From: Pseudarthrobacter sp. ATCC 49987
Lineage (GTDB): Bacteria > Actinomycetota > Actinomycetes > Actinomycetales > Micrococcaceae
DNA length: 64,000 nt
Reading direction: 5' to 3'
NCBI RefSeq assembly: GCF_009928425.1
Contig: NZ_JAABNS010000001.1
Coordinates: 2,170,001 to 2,234,000, forward strand
The position numbers were made by a program, and so were the translations under genes. Below, piece after piece: positions 54,286 through 63,772 of the stretch. Position 1 is the first letter of the stretch, and the number at the start of each line of letters is the position of its first letter. Under the pieces are notes generated by a model, which saw nothing but the letters and a program-made list of their open reading frames with translations, was not told the DNA's origin and did not search any database.

Positions 54286-55001
54286 CCGACATCCGTGTAC
54301 TCGTCGTCGAAGACGAGCCCATTGCGGCGGCAGCCCACGCCGCCTATGTCGGCCGGCTGGAGGGATTCACGCTGGCCGGCTCCGCCCCGGACGGACAGTC
54401 CGCGCTCCGGCTGATGACGGACTTCGCGGCGGCGGGCACCCCGGTGGAGCTGGTGCTGCTGGACATGAACCTGCCGGACCTTCACGGCCTCGACATCGCC
54501 CGGCGCATGCGTGCCGCGGGGCTGTTCGCGGACATCATCGCCATCACCGCAGTCCGGGAACTGACCATTGTCCGCAGCGCGGTGGCCACCGGGGTGGTCC
54601 AGTACCTGATCAAGCCGTTCACCTTTGCCACCTTTGCGGACAAGCTCACCAGCTACCGGCTCTTCCGGCAGCAGCTGGCCTCCCCCGCCGCCGGACAGGC
54701 CGGTCCCGGTGCGTCGCAGAGCGATGTGGATCAGGCCTTCGCGAGCCTGCGGGCCCCCTCGGAGCTGCCCTTGCCCAAGGGGCTGGCCGTGTCCACCCTG
54801 GAATCGGTGCAGGACTTCATGAAGCGGCAGTCCGGGGCAGTGTCGGCCAGCGAAGTGATGGACGCGCTGGGCATGTCCCGGGTGACCGCACGGCGCTACC
54901 TGGAATACCTCGCCGACGCCGGCACCGTCTCCCGGACGGCACGCTACGGCGCGCCCGGGCGGCCGGAGAACGAATACCGCTGGACCCGGGCGGGGGCTTA
55001 G
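54282..55001 (+). CDS. CitB/DcuR-like response regulator
   Basis: 239 residues. Receiver domain with the acidic pair VVEDE, the phospho-Asp in LVLLDMNLPDLHG (about residue 53), Thr in AITA and Lys in LIKPF; then a linker and a C-terminal helix-turn-helix of the DcuR/CitB type (ASEVMDALGMSRVTARRYLEYLADAGTVSR). It overlaps the kinase gene by 4 bp. Its stop overlaps the convergent prpE stop by 3 bp. Confidence 0.92.
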   Translation: MTDIRVLVVEDEPIAAAAHAAYVGRLEGFTLAGSAPDGQSALRLMTDFAAAGTPVELVLLDMNLPDLHGLDIARRMRAAGLFADIIAITAVRELTIVRSAVATGVVQYLIKPFTFATFADKLTSYRLFRQQLASPAAGQAGPGASQSDVDQAFASLRAPSELPLPKGLAVSTLESVQDFMKRQSGAVSASEVMDALGMSRVTARRYLEYLADAGTVSRTARYGAPGRPENEYRWTRAGA

Positions 55002-56899
55002 GCCCCGACCGCCCCGGGCCGCAAGGTCCCGATGAGCTGATCGATTACGCCGGAGTCCTCAATCGTCGAGGGCACCACGTAGTCCTCGCCGTCGGCAATC
55101 TGGCGCATGGTCTTGCGCAGGATCTTCCCGGATCGGGTCTTGGGCAGGGCCTCCACCACGGTGACGTGCTTGAAGTCCGCGACGGCGCCGATGTCGCGCC
55201 GGACCAGGGCGATCAGGTCCTTGACCAGGATCTCCTCGGGCACATCGACCCCGGATTTCAGCACCACGTAGCCGCTGGGTCGCTGGCCCTTCAACGGGTC
55301 CGCGAGTCCGATCACGGCGCACTCGGCCACGGCCGGGTGCTGGCCGATCACCTGTTCCATGGCGCCGGTGGAGAGCCGGTGGCCGGCGACGTTGATGATG
55401 TCGTCGGTGCGGCCCATGACGAAGAGGTAGCCGTCCTCGTCCCGGTAGCCGGAGTCGCCGGTGGCGTAGTAGCCCTCGAACGCCTGGAGGTAGGAGGATA
55501 TGTAGCGCTCGTCGTCGCCCCAGAGCGTTGTCAGCGTGCCCGGCGGCAGCGGCAGCGCCAGGACGATGTTGCCTTCGGTCCCGGCCTCGACGTCGTCGCC
55601 TGATCCGTCGACGATGTTCAGCTTGAAGCCGGGCATCGGCACACTGGGCGAGCCCGCCTTGATCGGCAGCCCGTCCAGCCCCCGCGGGTTGGCGCAGATG
55701 GCCCAGCCGGTTTCGGTCTGCCACCAGTGGTCCACCACGGGGACTCCCAGGATCCGGGAGGCCCAGTGGAAGGTGTCCGTGTCCAGCCGTTCACCGGCGG
55801 CAAACAGGGTGCGCAGGCTGGAAATGTCGTACTGCCCGAGCAGTGCGGCCTCGGGGTCGGCCTTCCGGATGGCCCGCAGGGCGGTGGGCGCGGTGAACAG
55901 CACGTTGACCTTGTGGTCCTGGATGACCCGCCAGAACGCGCCGGCGTCGGGCGTGCCCACGGGCTTGCCTTCGTAGATGACGGTCGTGGCGCCGGCCAGC
56001 AGCGGGCCGTAGACGATGTAGGAGTGCCCCACCACCCAGCCGACGTCGGACGCCGTCCACATCACGTCGCCGGGGCCGATGTCGTAGATGTTCTCAAGGG
56101 TCCAGCTGAGGGCCACGGCATGGCCGCCGTTGTCCCGCACGACGCCCTTGGGCGCGCCGGTGGTTCCCGAGGTGTAGAGAATGTACAGCGGGTCAGTGGC
56201 CTTGACGTCAACCGGGGCGGCCGGCGCGGCGGTGGCCATCTCGGCCTCCCAGTCCAGCCAGCCGGCGTGGTCGGCCACCGAGGAGGCGAAGCCTTCCCGG
56301 CCCTTGACCAGGACCGGAGTGTCGGGCGTGCCGGCCAGGGCGAGGGCTTCCTTGACGGCGGGGAGGTACTCGATCCGGCGCGAGGGCTCGATGCCGCCGG
56401 AGGCCGTGACCACCGCGGCAGGGGCGGCGTCGCGGATCCGGGCGGCGAGTTCCTTGGGGGCGAAGCCGCCAAAGACGACGGAGTGGACGGCGCCGAGCCG
56501 GGCCGTGGCGAGCATGGCGATGGCTGCCTCGGGGATCATCGGCATGTAGATGACGACGCGGTCGCCCTTGCCGACGCCCTGGCGGCGCAGGACCCCGGCG
56601 AACCGGGCGACGAGGTCCGTCAGTTCGGCGTAGGTGTAGCGCTTTTGCATGCCGAGCATGGCGGAGTCGTAGATCAGGGCATCCTGACCGCCCCGCCCCT
56701 CCTCCACGTGCCGGTCCAGCGCGTTGTAGGACGTGTTGAGCACGCCGTCGGGGAACCAGCCGTACAGCGGTGCCCTGCTGGAATCGAGGGCATGCTGCGG
56801 CGGGGTAGTCCACGAGATCTTCCCGGCAGCTTCCAGCCAGAATGCTTCGGGCGTATCCAGGCTGCGTGTGTAGCTGTCCCGGTAGTTCTTGGTAACCAT
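54998..56899 (-). CDS. prpE: Propionyl-CoA synthetase / acetyl-CoA synthetase family
   Basis: Activates propionate (or acetate) to the CoA ester. I use the ATG at 56899 (MVTKNYRDSYTRSL), giving 633 residues; an upstream ATG at 56938 lies in the promoter zone. Motifs include the AMP-binding YTSGTTGAPKGVV, DHWWQTETGW, GRTDDIINVAGHRLS and the acylatable lysine in TRSGKILRK. The neighbourhood (gntR-prpD-prpB-prpC divergent) points to propionate. The start is 72 bp from the first GntR operator. Confidence 0.93.
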   Translation of the reverse strand: MVTKNYRDSYTRSLDTPEAFWLEAAGKISWTTPPQHALDSSRAPLYGWFPDGVLNTSYNALDRHVEEGRGGQDALIYDSAMLGMQKRYTYAELTDLVARFAGVLRRQGVGKGDRVVIYMPMIPEAAIAMLATARLGAVHSVVFGGFAPKELAARIRDAAPAAVVTASGGIEPSRRIEYLPAVKEALALAGTPDTPVLVKGREGFASSVADHAGWLDWEAEMATAAPAAPVDVKATDPLYILYTSGTTGAPKGVVRDNGGHAVALSWTLENIYDIGPGDVMWTASDVGWVVGHSYIVYGPLLAGATTVIYEGKPVGTPDAGAFWRVIQDHKVNVLFTAPTALRAIRKADPEAALLGQYDISSLRTLFAAGERLDTDTFHWASRILGVPVVDHWWQTETGWAICANPRGLDGLPIKAGSPSVPMPGFKLNIVDGSGDDVEAGTEGNIVLALPLPPGTLTTLWGDDERYISSYLQAFEGYYATGDSGYRDEDGYLFVMGRTDDIINVAGHRLSTGAMEQVIGQHPAVAECAVIGLADPLKGQRPSGYVVLKSGVDVPEEILVKDLIALVRRDIGAVADFKHVTVVEALPKTRSGKILRKTMRQIADGEDYVVPSTIEDSGVIDQLIGTLRPGAVGA

Positions 56900-56970
56900 G
56901 AAAATGAGTCCCGTCCACGACAATGTGATGGAGCTCATGGTAGCCCCGCCGGGGCGGCCGGCACAAGGCT

Positions 56971-56982
56971 TGTGTATACACA
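56971..56982. promoter_or_regulatory. GntR operator 1 (prpE side)
   Basis: TGTGTATACACA, a perfect palindrome with core TGTATACA. On the minus strand its TATACA coincides with a possible -10 of prpE (TTGGCG at 57002-56997, 18-bp spacer). The GTAC-centred core is the style of FadR/HutC-type GntR operators. Confidence 0.7.
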
Positions 56983-57034
56983 GACACCCAGTCGAACGCC
57001 AATATTAGGCAAATGCTGGGCAAATGGACCTTGC

Positions 57035-57044
57035 GTGTATACAC
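57035..57044. promoter_or_regulatory. GntR operator 2 (gntR-prpD side)
   Basis: GTGTATACAC, sharing the TGTATACA core with operator 1. The two centres are 63 bp apart, six helical turns. It lies 30 bp before the gntR start and covers a TATACA hexamer that could serve as a -10. Confidence 0.7.
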
Positions 57045-57074
57045 TGGACAGCGTCAGCCAACGAAGGAGTCAGG

Positions 57075-57719
57075 ATGCGCGCGAGCGACAAGGCCTATGC
57101 GGCCCTGCGCGACGACATCATCGAGTGGCGCCTCCTCCCGGGGACGGTGCTCGCGGAAGTGGAGCAGTCCGAACGGCTCGGCATCTCCCGCACCCCGCTG
57201 CGGGAGGCCCTGAGCCGGCTCACCGCGGAGGGACTGACGACGACGACGGGCGGCCGCGGCGGCGTCGTCGTCACTGACATCTCGTTGGAGGACATCGACG
57301 AACTCTTCGAACTGCGCGAAACCCTTGAGGGCAAGGCTGCCGCGCTGGCCGCCGAACGCGGCGACGCCGCCACCTTCGAACAGCTCCGCAACGAACTGCG
57401 CCGGGCACCGGCGCTGATCAGCGGCGAGGATCCCGCGCGGCACGACTACTACGGCCTGGTCGGACGGCTTGACGCAGCCATCGACGCCGCAATCCACAAT
57501 TCCTACCTCGCCCAGGCGATGCGCAGCCTGCGCGTCCATCTGGTCCGGGTCCGCCGGCTGGCCGCCGACGACGCCGAACGGCTCACCGCCGCCGCAGCCG
57601 AGCACGCCGCCATCGCCGAGGCGATCGCCGCCGGCAACCCCCGGCTGGCCGAGGCCGCCACGACGCTCCACCTGCACCGCAGTCTTTCCCATGTCAAAGC
57701 CACCCACGTACCTCACTAA
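57075..57719 (+). CDS. GntR-family (FadR subfamily) regulator of the propionate genes
   Basis: 214 residues from the ATG at 57075, preceded by gaaggag. N-terminal winged helix (AYAALRDDIIEWRLLPGTVLAEVEQSERLGISRTPLREALSRLTAEGL) and a C-terminal FCD ligand domain with a His (AAAAEHAAIAEAI). The gene is first of the prpDBC operon and divergent from prpE, with two TGTATACA operators between, so it is most likely the repressor responding to a propionate metabolite. Confidence 0.9.
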   Translation: MRASDKAYAALRDDIIEWRLLPGTVLAEVEQSERLGISRTPLREALSRLTAEGLTTTTGGRGGVVVTDISLEDIDELFELRETLEGKAAALAAERGDAATFEQLRNELRRAPALISGEDPARHDYYGLVGRLDAAIDAAIHNSYLAQAMRSLRVHLVRVRRLAADDAERLTAAAAEHAAIAEAIAAGNPRLAEAATTLHLHRSLSHVKATHVPH

Positions 57720-57731
57720 CTAAGGAGCACC

Positions 57732-59252
57732 ATGGTCAAGGAACACCACGTCCGCGTTTACAAGAGCGAGGAAAACCTGCCCCGCGAGGACCAGCTCGCC
57801 TTCAAGATTGCCAAGGTGGCCGCGGACCCCGTTGCCGTCTCCGACGAGGTCACCGACATGGTGATCAACCGGGTCATCGACAACGCCTCGGTGGCGATTG
57901 CCTCGCTGAACCGCGCGCCGATCGTCGCGGCCCGCGCCCAGGCGCTGACCCACGGCCCCACCACGGGCGGCAAGGGCTCCAAGGTCTTCGGCATCGAAGA
58001 TCGTGCGGCGCCCGAATGGGCGGCCTGGGCCAACGGCGTCGCCGTCCGTGAACTGGACTACCACGACACGTTCCTCGCCGCGGAATACTCCCACCCGGGC
58101 GACAACATCCCGCCGATCCTCGCCGTCGCCCAGCACGTGGGCTCCACCGGCCAGGACCTGATCCGCGGCATCGCCACCGGCTACGAGATCCAGGTCAACC
58201 TGGTCAAGGCCATCTGCCTGCACAAGCACAAGATCGACCACGTCGCACACCTCGGCCCGTCCGCCGCCGCCGGCATTGGCACCCTGCTGGGACTCGACGT
58301 CGAGACGATCTTCCAGTCCATCGGCCAGGCCCTGCACACCACCACCGCAACCCGGCAGTCCCGTAAGGGTGAGATCTCCACCTGGAAGGCCCACGCCCCG
58401 GCGTTCGCCGGCAAGATGGCTGTGGAGTCCGCGGACCGCGCCATGCGCGGCCAGACCTCCCCCGTGCCGATCTACGAAGGCGAAGACGGTGTGATCGCGT
58501 GGATGCTGGACGGCCCCGACGCCTCCTACACCGTGCCGCTGCCGACGCCCGGCGAAACCAAGCGCGCCATCATGGACACCTACACCAAGGAGCACTCGGC
58601 CGAGTACCAGGCCCAGGCGTGGATCGACCTGGCGCGCAAGCTCCACGGCGAGCACCCGGAGGTCACCGACCCGGCCAACGTGGAGTCCGTGCTGATCAAG
58701 ACGAGCCACCACACGCACTACGTGATCGGCTCCGGCGCCAACGATCCGCAGAAGTACAGCCCCACGGCGAGCCGCGAAACGCTGGACCACTCCATCCCGT
58801 ACATCTTCACGGTCGCCCTGCAGGACGGCGCCTGGCACCACGTCGATTCCTACGCCCCGGAGCGCGCCGCGCGCCCGGACACCGTGGACCTGTGGCACAA
58901 GGTCACCACCGTCGAGGATCCGGAATGGACCCGCCGCTACCACTCCCTCGACATCGCCGAGAAGGCCTTCGGCGGCACGGTCGTCATCACGCTCAAGGAC
59001 GGCACCGTCATCACTGACGAGATCGCCGTCGCCGACGCCCACCCGCTGGGCGCCCGGCCGTTCGCGCGGGAACAGTACGTCAACAAGTTCCGCACCCTCG
59101 CCGCCGGCCTCGTGGCCGAAGAGGAAATCGACCGCTTCCTGGCCGCCGCGGCCCGCCTGCCCGAGCTGGCCGCCGGGGAACTGGACCAGCTCAACATCAA
59201 GGCCGCCGACGGCGTGATCGATCTGGCCGCCGCACCGAAGGGACTCTTCTAA
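57732..59252 (+). CDS. prpD: 2-methylcitrate dehydratase
   Basis: 506-residue MmgE/PrpD-family enzyme that dehydrates 2-methylcitrate. Features: [18 protein letters not shown], the catalytic-loop [27 protein letters not shown] and the [14 protein letters not shown] block near the C-terminus. It begins 12 bp after gntR with an AAGGAG site; the stop overlaps the prpB ATG (TAATG). Confidence 0.95.
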   Translation: MVKEHHVRVYKSEENLPREDQLAFKIAKVAADPVAVSDEVTDMVINRVIDNASVAIASLNRAPIVAARAQALTHGPTTGGKGSKVFGIEDRAAPEWAAWANGVAVRELDYHDTFLAAEYSHPGDNIPPILAVAQHVGSTGQDLIRGIATGYEIQVNLVKAICLHKHKIDHVAHLGPSAAAGIGTLLGLDVETIFQSIGQALHTTTATRQSRKGEISTWKAHAPAFAGKMAVESADRAMRGQTSPVPIYEGEDGVIAWMLDGPDASYTVPLPTPGETKRAIMDTYTKEHSAEYQAQAWIDLARKLHGEHPEVTDPANVESVLIKTSHHTHYVIGSGANDPQKYSPTASRETLDHSIPYIFTVALQDGAWHHVDSYAPERAARPDTVDLWHKVTTVEDPEWTRRYHSLDIAEKAFGGTVVITLKDGTVITDEIAVADAHPLGARPFAREQYVNKFRTLAAGLVAEEEIDRFLAAAARLPELAAGELDQLNIKAADGVIDLAAAPKGLF

Positions 59253-60154
59253 TGCTGTATTCGAAGGTCACGCCGGAGCAGAAGCGGATCCGCTTCCGCG
59301 AACTCCTGGCATCCGGCACGATCCAGCAGTTCCCGGGCGCGTTCAACCCGCTCTCTGCCCGGCTGATCGAGGAGAAGGGCTTCGCCGGGGTCTACATCTC
59401 CGGCGCCGTCCTGGCCAATGACCTCGGATTGCCGGACATCGGGCTGACCACCCTCACCGAGGTGGCCACCCGCGCCGGGCAGATCGCCCGGATGACGGAC
59501 CTGCCCAGCATCGTCGACGCCGACACCGGCTTCGGCGAGCCGATGAACGTCGCCCGTTCGGTCCAGGAACTCGAGAACGCCGGCCTCGCCGGCCTCCACA
59601 TCGAGGACCAGTTCAACCCGAAACGCTGCGGCCACCTCGACGGCAAGAACGTCGTGGACCTGGACACCGCCACCAAGCGCATCCGGGCCGCGGCCGATGC
59701 CCGGCGGGATCCTAACTTCCTGATCATGGCGCGGACGGATATCCGTGCCACCGATGGCCTCAAGGCCACCCAGGACCGCGCCAAAGCGCTGGTCGAGGCC
59801 GGGGCTGACGCCATCTTCCCGGAGGCCATGAAGGACCTCAGCGAGTTCCAGGCGATCCGCGACGCCGTCGACGTGCCGATCCTGGCCAACATGACCGAGT
59901 TCGGCCAGAGTGCGCTGTTCACGGTGGAACAGCTCGCCGGCGTCGGGGTCAACATGATCATCTACCCGGTGACGCTGCTCCGTAGTGCCATGGGCGCTGC
60001 GGAGCGTACGCTGGAATCGATTAAGGCTGACGGTACCCAGGAGGCCCAGGTCGGGAACATGCTGACCCGGGCGCGTTTGTATGACCTCGTCGACTACGAG
60101 GCCTACAACAGCTTCGATACCGGGGTTTTCAATTTCCAGATCCCGGGTCAGTAA
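59252..60154 (+). CDS. prpB: 2-methylisocitrate lyase
   Basis: 300 residues, PEP-mutase/isocitrate lyase superfamily. Splits 2-methylisocitrate to pyruvate and succinate. The catalytic KRCGHLDGKN motif, the phosphate-binding VDADTGFGEP and the GLHIEDQ strand are all present. It is coupled to prpD by a 1-bp overlap. Confidence 0.96.
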   Translation: MLYSKVTPEQKRIRFRELLASGTIQQFPGAFNPLSARLIEEKGFAGVYISGAVLANDLGLPDIGLTTLTEVATRAGQIARMTDLPSIVDADTGFGEPMNVARSVQELENAGLAGLHIEDQFNPKRCGHLDGKNVVDLDTATKRIRAAADARRDPNFLIMARTDIRATDGLKATQDRAKALVEAGADAIFPEAMKDLSEFQAIRDAVDVPILANMTEFGQSALFTVEQLAGVGVNMIIYPVTLLRSAMGAAERTLESIKADGTQEAQVGNMLTRARLYDLVDYEAYNSFDTGVFNFQIPGQ

Positions 60155-60218
60155 GCCCCCGCATCGGACTTCCGGCTCCGGCCGGCTCAACAGGCGACAG
60201 GAACAAAGGAGTTTCAGC

Positions 60219-61358
60219 ATGGCTGAACAAGAGATCAAAAAGGGCCTCGCCGGCGTCGTGGTGGATTACACCGCGGTCTCCAAGGTGAACCCGGACACCA
60301 ATTCACTGCTCTACCGCGGGTATCCCGTGCAGGAGCTGGCCGCCAAGTGCAGCTTCGAGGAAGTCGCCTACCTGCTCTGGAACGGCGAGCTGCCCACGCC
60401 GGAGCAACTGGCGGAGTTCACGGCCCGCGAACGCGCCGGCCGGGCGCTGGACCCGGTCGTCAAGCAGGTCATCGATGCGCTGCCGACCACCTCGCACCCG
60501 ATGGATGTCTGCCGCACGGCAGCTTCAGTCATGGGCGCCCGGCATCCGCTCGCTGAGGATTCCTCCCGCGAGGCCAACATGGCCAAGGCCGCGGATCTGT
60601 TCGCTGCGATGCCGGCGGTGGTGTCCTACGACCAGCGCCGCCGCCACGGCCAGGAGCTGGTGGAGCCCCGCGGGGACCTGGACTACTCGGCCAACTTCCT
60701 CTGGATGGCCTTCGGCGAGGAGCCGGTCCAGGAAGTCGTCGAGGCCTTCAACGTCTCGATGATCCTGTACGCCGAACACTCCTTCAACGCCTCGACGTTC
60801 ACGGCCCGCGTGATCACCTCGACCCTCTCGGACCTGCATTCGGCCGTGACCGGGGCGATCGGCGCGCTCAAGGGCCCGCTGCACGGCGGCGCGAACGAGG
60901 CCGTGATGCACACCTTCGACGAGATCGGCATCCGTCCGGAGGAGTCGCTGGACGAGGCCGCCACCCGCGCGAAGGCGTGGATGGAGGATGCCCTGGCGCA
61001 GAAGAAGAAGGTCATGGGCTTCGGCCACCGGGTCTACAAGCACGGAGACTCCCGGGTGCCCACCATGAAGGCCGCCCTGGACAAGATGATCGCGCACTAC
61101 GGCCGGCCGGAGCTGCTGGGGCTATACAACGGTCTGGAGTCGGCGATGGACGAGGCCAAGGCGATCAAGCCAAACCTCGACTACCCGGCCGGACCCACAT
61201 ACCACCTCATGGGCTTCGACACCCCGACCTTCACTCCCCTGTTCGTCGCCAGCCGCATCACCGGCTGGACCGCGCACATCATGGAGCAGCTGGACTCGAA
61301 CTCCCTGATCCGCCCCTTGAGCGCCTACAACGGCGTGGAGGAACGGCACCTGGCGTAG
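60219..61358 (+). CDS. prpC: 2-methylcitrate synthase
   Basis: 379 residues from the ATG at 60219, preceded by aaaggag. Citrate synthase fold: His in GPLHGGANE, GFGHRVYKHGD with catalytic His, and Asp in TFTPLF-region helices. The short type II-like length and the operon place it as PrpC, joining propionyl-CoA and oxaloacetate. The longer frame upstream overlaps prpB and is not used. Confidence 0.95.
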   Translation: MAEQEIKKGLAGVVVDYTAVSKVNPDTNSLLYRGYPVQELAAKCSFEEVAYLLWNGELPTPEQLAEFTARERAGRALDPVVKQVIDALPTTSHPMDVCRTAASVMGARHPLAEDSSREANMAKAADLFAAMPAVVSYDQRRRHGQELVEPRGDLDYSANFLWMAFGEEPVQEVVEAFNVSMILYAEHSFNASTFTARVITSTLSDLHSAVTGAIGALKGPLHGGANEAVMHTFDEIGIRPEESLDEAATRAKAWMEDALAQKKKVMGFGHRVYKHGDSRVPTMKAALDKMIAHYGRPELLGLYNGLESAMDEAKAIKPNLDYPAGPTYHLMGFDTPTFTPLFVASRITGWTAHIMEQLDSNSLIRPLSAYNGVEERHLA

Positions 61359-61380
61359 CCTGCAGGACACTACGTACGAC

Positions 61381-61421
61381 GGCGGGCCGGTCACCTTGTA
61401 AAGGTGGCCGGCCCGCCTTTT
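61381..61421. terminator. Terminator after prpC
   Basis: 17-bp stem ggcgggccggtcacctt (61381-61397) with aaggtggccggcccgcc (61401-61417), one G-T wobble, then tttt. It ends the gntR-prpDBC operon. Confidence 0.9.
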
Positions 61422-61451
61422 GCTGCTGGGCGCTGACTGGGGAGACGGCCG

Positions 61452-62345
61452 CTAGCCCGCGCTGATCTTCAGCGAGGTGATCATGCGCTTCGCGTTCACG
61501 AATTCGGGGGTCTGCATGTAGGCCCGGGCGGCGTCCATCGAGGGGAACGTCTTGGCACCCTGGCGGTTGGCGACTTCCTCCGTGCCTCCGGCTATGACCT
61601 GGAAGGCGTCGGCGAAGGAGTACATCGGCGTCTCGGCAGGGCCGTTGACGACGTTGTAGAACATGCAGGTGGTGCCGTCCTGCCCGGCCAGGGTGCTGGT
61701 CAGTCCGAAGGACGCCGTGACCTGCCCCGTTTCCTGGAGGGCCCGGAAGGCGAACCTCGGCGTGACTGACCCCTTCGAAGGCTGGTACGGAAGACTGACT
61801 TCGACCACATCCAGAACCGTGTAGGGAACCGCGCCCTGGCAGGCGCCGCCGAGTCCGCCGTACGGCCCGAGGTGCAGCGACGCAACCACCACACCGGCTT
61901 CGTTCGCGACGTCAACATCCACGGCCTCGGCACCGAACGCCCCGGCTGGAGTGGCAACACTCCAGGAGCCCGGGTAGTCGAAGCTGACTTTCGTGTCGGG
62001 GCTGGTGTACGTCCGCCAGGCCCCGGAGGAAGGTGGCGGCGTGGCGGTCCCGGACGTTGCGGACGCCGGCGGGGGCACGGGTGCCGACGTCGCAACGCTG
62101 GGCGACGGCGCCGTCGTCAGCGGGGCGGAAGCTGTAGGCGCCACCACTCCGGCCGTCGAACCGGCCGCGGGGGCCGGGTCCGCGGACCCCATGGTGCCGG
62201 CCACGGCAACGCCGCCGGCGACGGCCGCCACGGCGAGGGCAACGACGGCGGCCGCCCAGGGCCAGCGCCGGCGTCTCCCGGCGTCGCTCGCCGGTTCGTC
62301 GTCATATGGGTCGCTGCCCGGAATGTCGTGACTGCCTGAGCCCAT
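61452..62345 (-). CDS. Membrane-anchored secreted protein of unknown function
   Basis: 297 residues. A short acidic tail and arginine patch (AGRRRRWPW) precede one membrane helix (about 28-50), then a Pro/Ala/Thr/Ser linker of about 60 residues (bound for the outside), and a folded domain from about residue 108 (WRTYTSPDTKVSFDYPGSWSV) containing two cysteines. Nothing was recognised. The gene ends 30 bp after the prpC terminator and is convergent with prpC. Confidence 0.75.
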   Translation of the reverse strand: MGSGSHDIPGSDPYDDEPASDAGRRRRWPWAAAVVALAVAAVAGGVAVAGTMGSADPAPAAGSTAGVVAPTASAPLTTAPSPSVATSAPVPPPASATSGTATPPPSSGAWRTYTSPDTKVSFDYPGSWSVATPAGAFGAEAVDVDVANEAGVVVASLHLGPYGGLGGACQGAVPYTVLDVVEVSLPYQPSKGSVTPRFAFRALQETGQVTASFGLTSTLAGQDGTTCMFYNVVNGPAETPMYSFADAFQVIAGGTEEVANRQGAKTFPSMDAARAYMQTPEFVNAKRMITSLKISAG

Positions 62346-62504
62346 GCCCTGCCCCCATTAAAGGTCCGTGTGCCGCTGGCCGGGGACCACTGGAAGTGCG
62401 TGGACCGCCGCGGCGCAATGTTCGAGCCTCAGGCTACTCCCCCGGCCGCGGCATTCCCCGCCCCGCGATGTCGAGTCGCGGAATGTGTCGGCGTGGGGCC
62501 CGGC

Positions 62505-62993
62505 TCACCCCGGCTGGGCGGGATACCGGACCGAAGCCACCGTTTCGTTGTCCTCGTTCAGGACCACGACGACGTCGATCGTTTCACCTGCCAGCGCGGG
62601 AGGCAGCCAGTGCTCCGCATCCTGCCACATGCGGTGCAGCGGCAGCGCTTGGACGTCGAACCATTCGGGCGTGATCTCCGGACTCTCGGCGGGTTCGCCT
62701 TCCCACTGCCGGACAGTGAACAGCCTGCACGACATGTTCCACTCGGTCCGGGCGGGAAAGATGAACTCGACGACGCCGGCGTGCGCCAGATCCTCCTGGC
62801 GGACGATGACTCCGGCCTCTTCCCAGACTTCGCGGACCACGGCCTCGGCGTCGCTCTCCCCCACTTCGACGTGGCCGCCGACCCCCACGATCTTGCCCGT
62901 GCCGAACCCGGTCCTTTTCAGCCCCAGCAGCACCTCGGTGCCGGAGCCCGCTTCGCGGAGCAGGAAACACAGTGTGACAGGAGTGGAAGCCAT
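62505..62993 (-). CDS. NUDIX hydrolase, MTH1-like (8-oxo-dGTP diphosphatase family)
   Basis: 162 residues. The NUDIX box GHVEVGESDAEAVVREVWEEAGV fits GX5EX7REUXEEXGU. The C-terminal part (EWFDVQALPLHRMWQDAEHWLP) is the region of MTH1 in which a conserved Met-Trp and acidic residues bind the base, so sanitation of oxidised nucleotides is likely. It is separated from neighbours by short gaps and is probably monocistronic. Confidence 0.88.
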   Translation of the reverse strand: MASTPVTLCFLLREAGSGTEVLLGLKRTGFGTGKIVGVGGHVEVGESDAEAVVREVWEEAGVIVRQEDLAHAGVVEFIFPARTEWNMSCRLFTVRQWEGEPAESPEITPEWFDVQALPLHRMWQDAEHWLPPALAGETIDVVVVLNEDNETVASVRYPAQPG

Positions 62994-63028
62994 GAATGCA
63001 AGCCTATAGCTGGCGCCGGATGCCGACG

Positions 63029-63772
63029 CTATCCGGCCGCCGGACCGTCGCCGACCAGCTGCGGCCGCAGCCCGACCGGAATCCCCTTTTCCACGAATTC
63101 CTTATCCATGGCCTGCTGCGGCGTGAGGCCCTGGTTGTTCAGCGCCTGGAACTCCCAGGTGAAGACGCTGGACCACTCCTGCCGGTAGTCAGAGAGGAAC
63201 CGCCCGTTCTGCAGTTTGGCCATCAGGTACCAGGCGTTGCCGCCGTCGAGCTGGAGTGCCCGGACACCGTCGTCGGAGATGGAATAGGCGAGCCAACCAT
63301 CTGCACAACCCAGCACGGTGTAATAGGCATGCTCGGCGGCCGGAATCGCTTTGATGGCCCGTTCCTGGTCGTTGCGCTGCTGGTCGACGTTGGCCATGGT
63401 GCAGTCGACACCGCCGGTGCTCAGGGCTCCGGCGGAGGTCCCCGCTTGAGAGGCGGCGGGCGTGGGCGCATCCGGGGCACTCGGCGCGGGGCTGGCAGAG
63501 GGCGCCGGAGTTCCCGTTTGGGCCGGCCCGGGCGCAGGTTGCAGCATCAGGTTGCCGCCAACAAGGAGGGCCCCAACGACAGCCGCGGCGGCTACTAACG
63601 TCGCGGCCGCCGTCCGCACGCCAAAGCGCCGTACCGGAGCGCCCCCAGTCGTGCTCACAACGTTTGGATCCGTGGAAAATACGATCGAGCGGGCGGAGGC
63701 GCTTCCCGGGGCTGTGTCCGGTGCTCCCACCTGTGGTTTGGCATCCTTCATGAGCTGTTCGATGCGGTCCAT
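63029..63772 (-). CDS. Bitopic membrane protein, possible regulator of the adjacent sigma factor
   Basis: 247 residues from the ATG at 63772 (MDRIEQLMKDAKPQVG), overlapping the sigma factor gene by 25 bp. A cytoplasmic region of about 50 residues, one membrane helix (about 53-73, TAAATLVAAAAVVGALLVGG), a Pro/Ala linker and an extracellular domain with cysteines. Place and topology suggest an anti-sigma factor, but the HxxxCxxC zinc motif of that family is not visible, so this is tentative. Confidence 0.7.
   Translation of the reverse strand: MDRIEQLMKDAKPQVGAPDTAPGSASARSIVFSTDPNVVSTTGGAPVRRFGVRTAAATLVAAAAVVGALLVGGNLMLQPAPGPAQTGTPAPSASPAPSAPDAPTPAASQAGTSAGALSTGGVDCTMANVDQQRNDQERAIKAIPAAEHAYYTVLGCADGWLAYSISDDGVRALQLDGGNAWYLMAKLQNGRFLSDYRQEWSSVFTWEFQALNNQGLTPQQAMDKEFVEKGIPVGLRPQLVGDGPAAG

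Noticed and set aside
60081..60218. N-terminal extension of methylcitrate synthase
   Set aside because: It overlaps the prpB coding end and lacks a ribosome binding site; aaaggag precedes the ATG at 60219.
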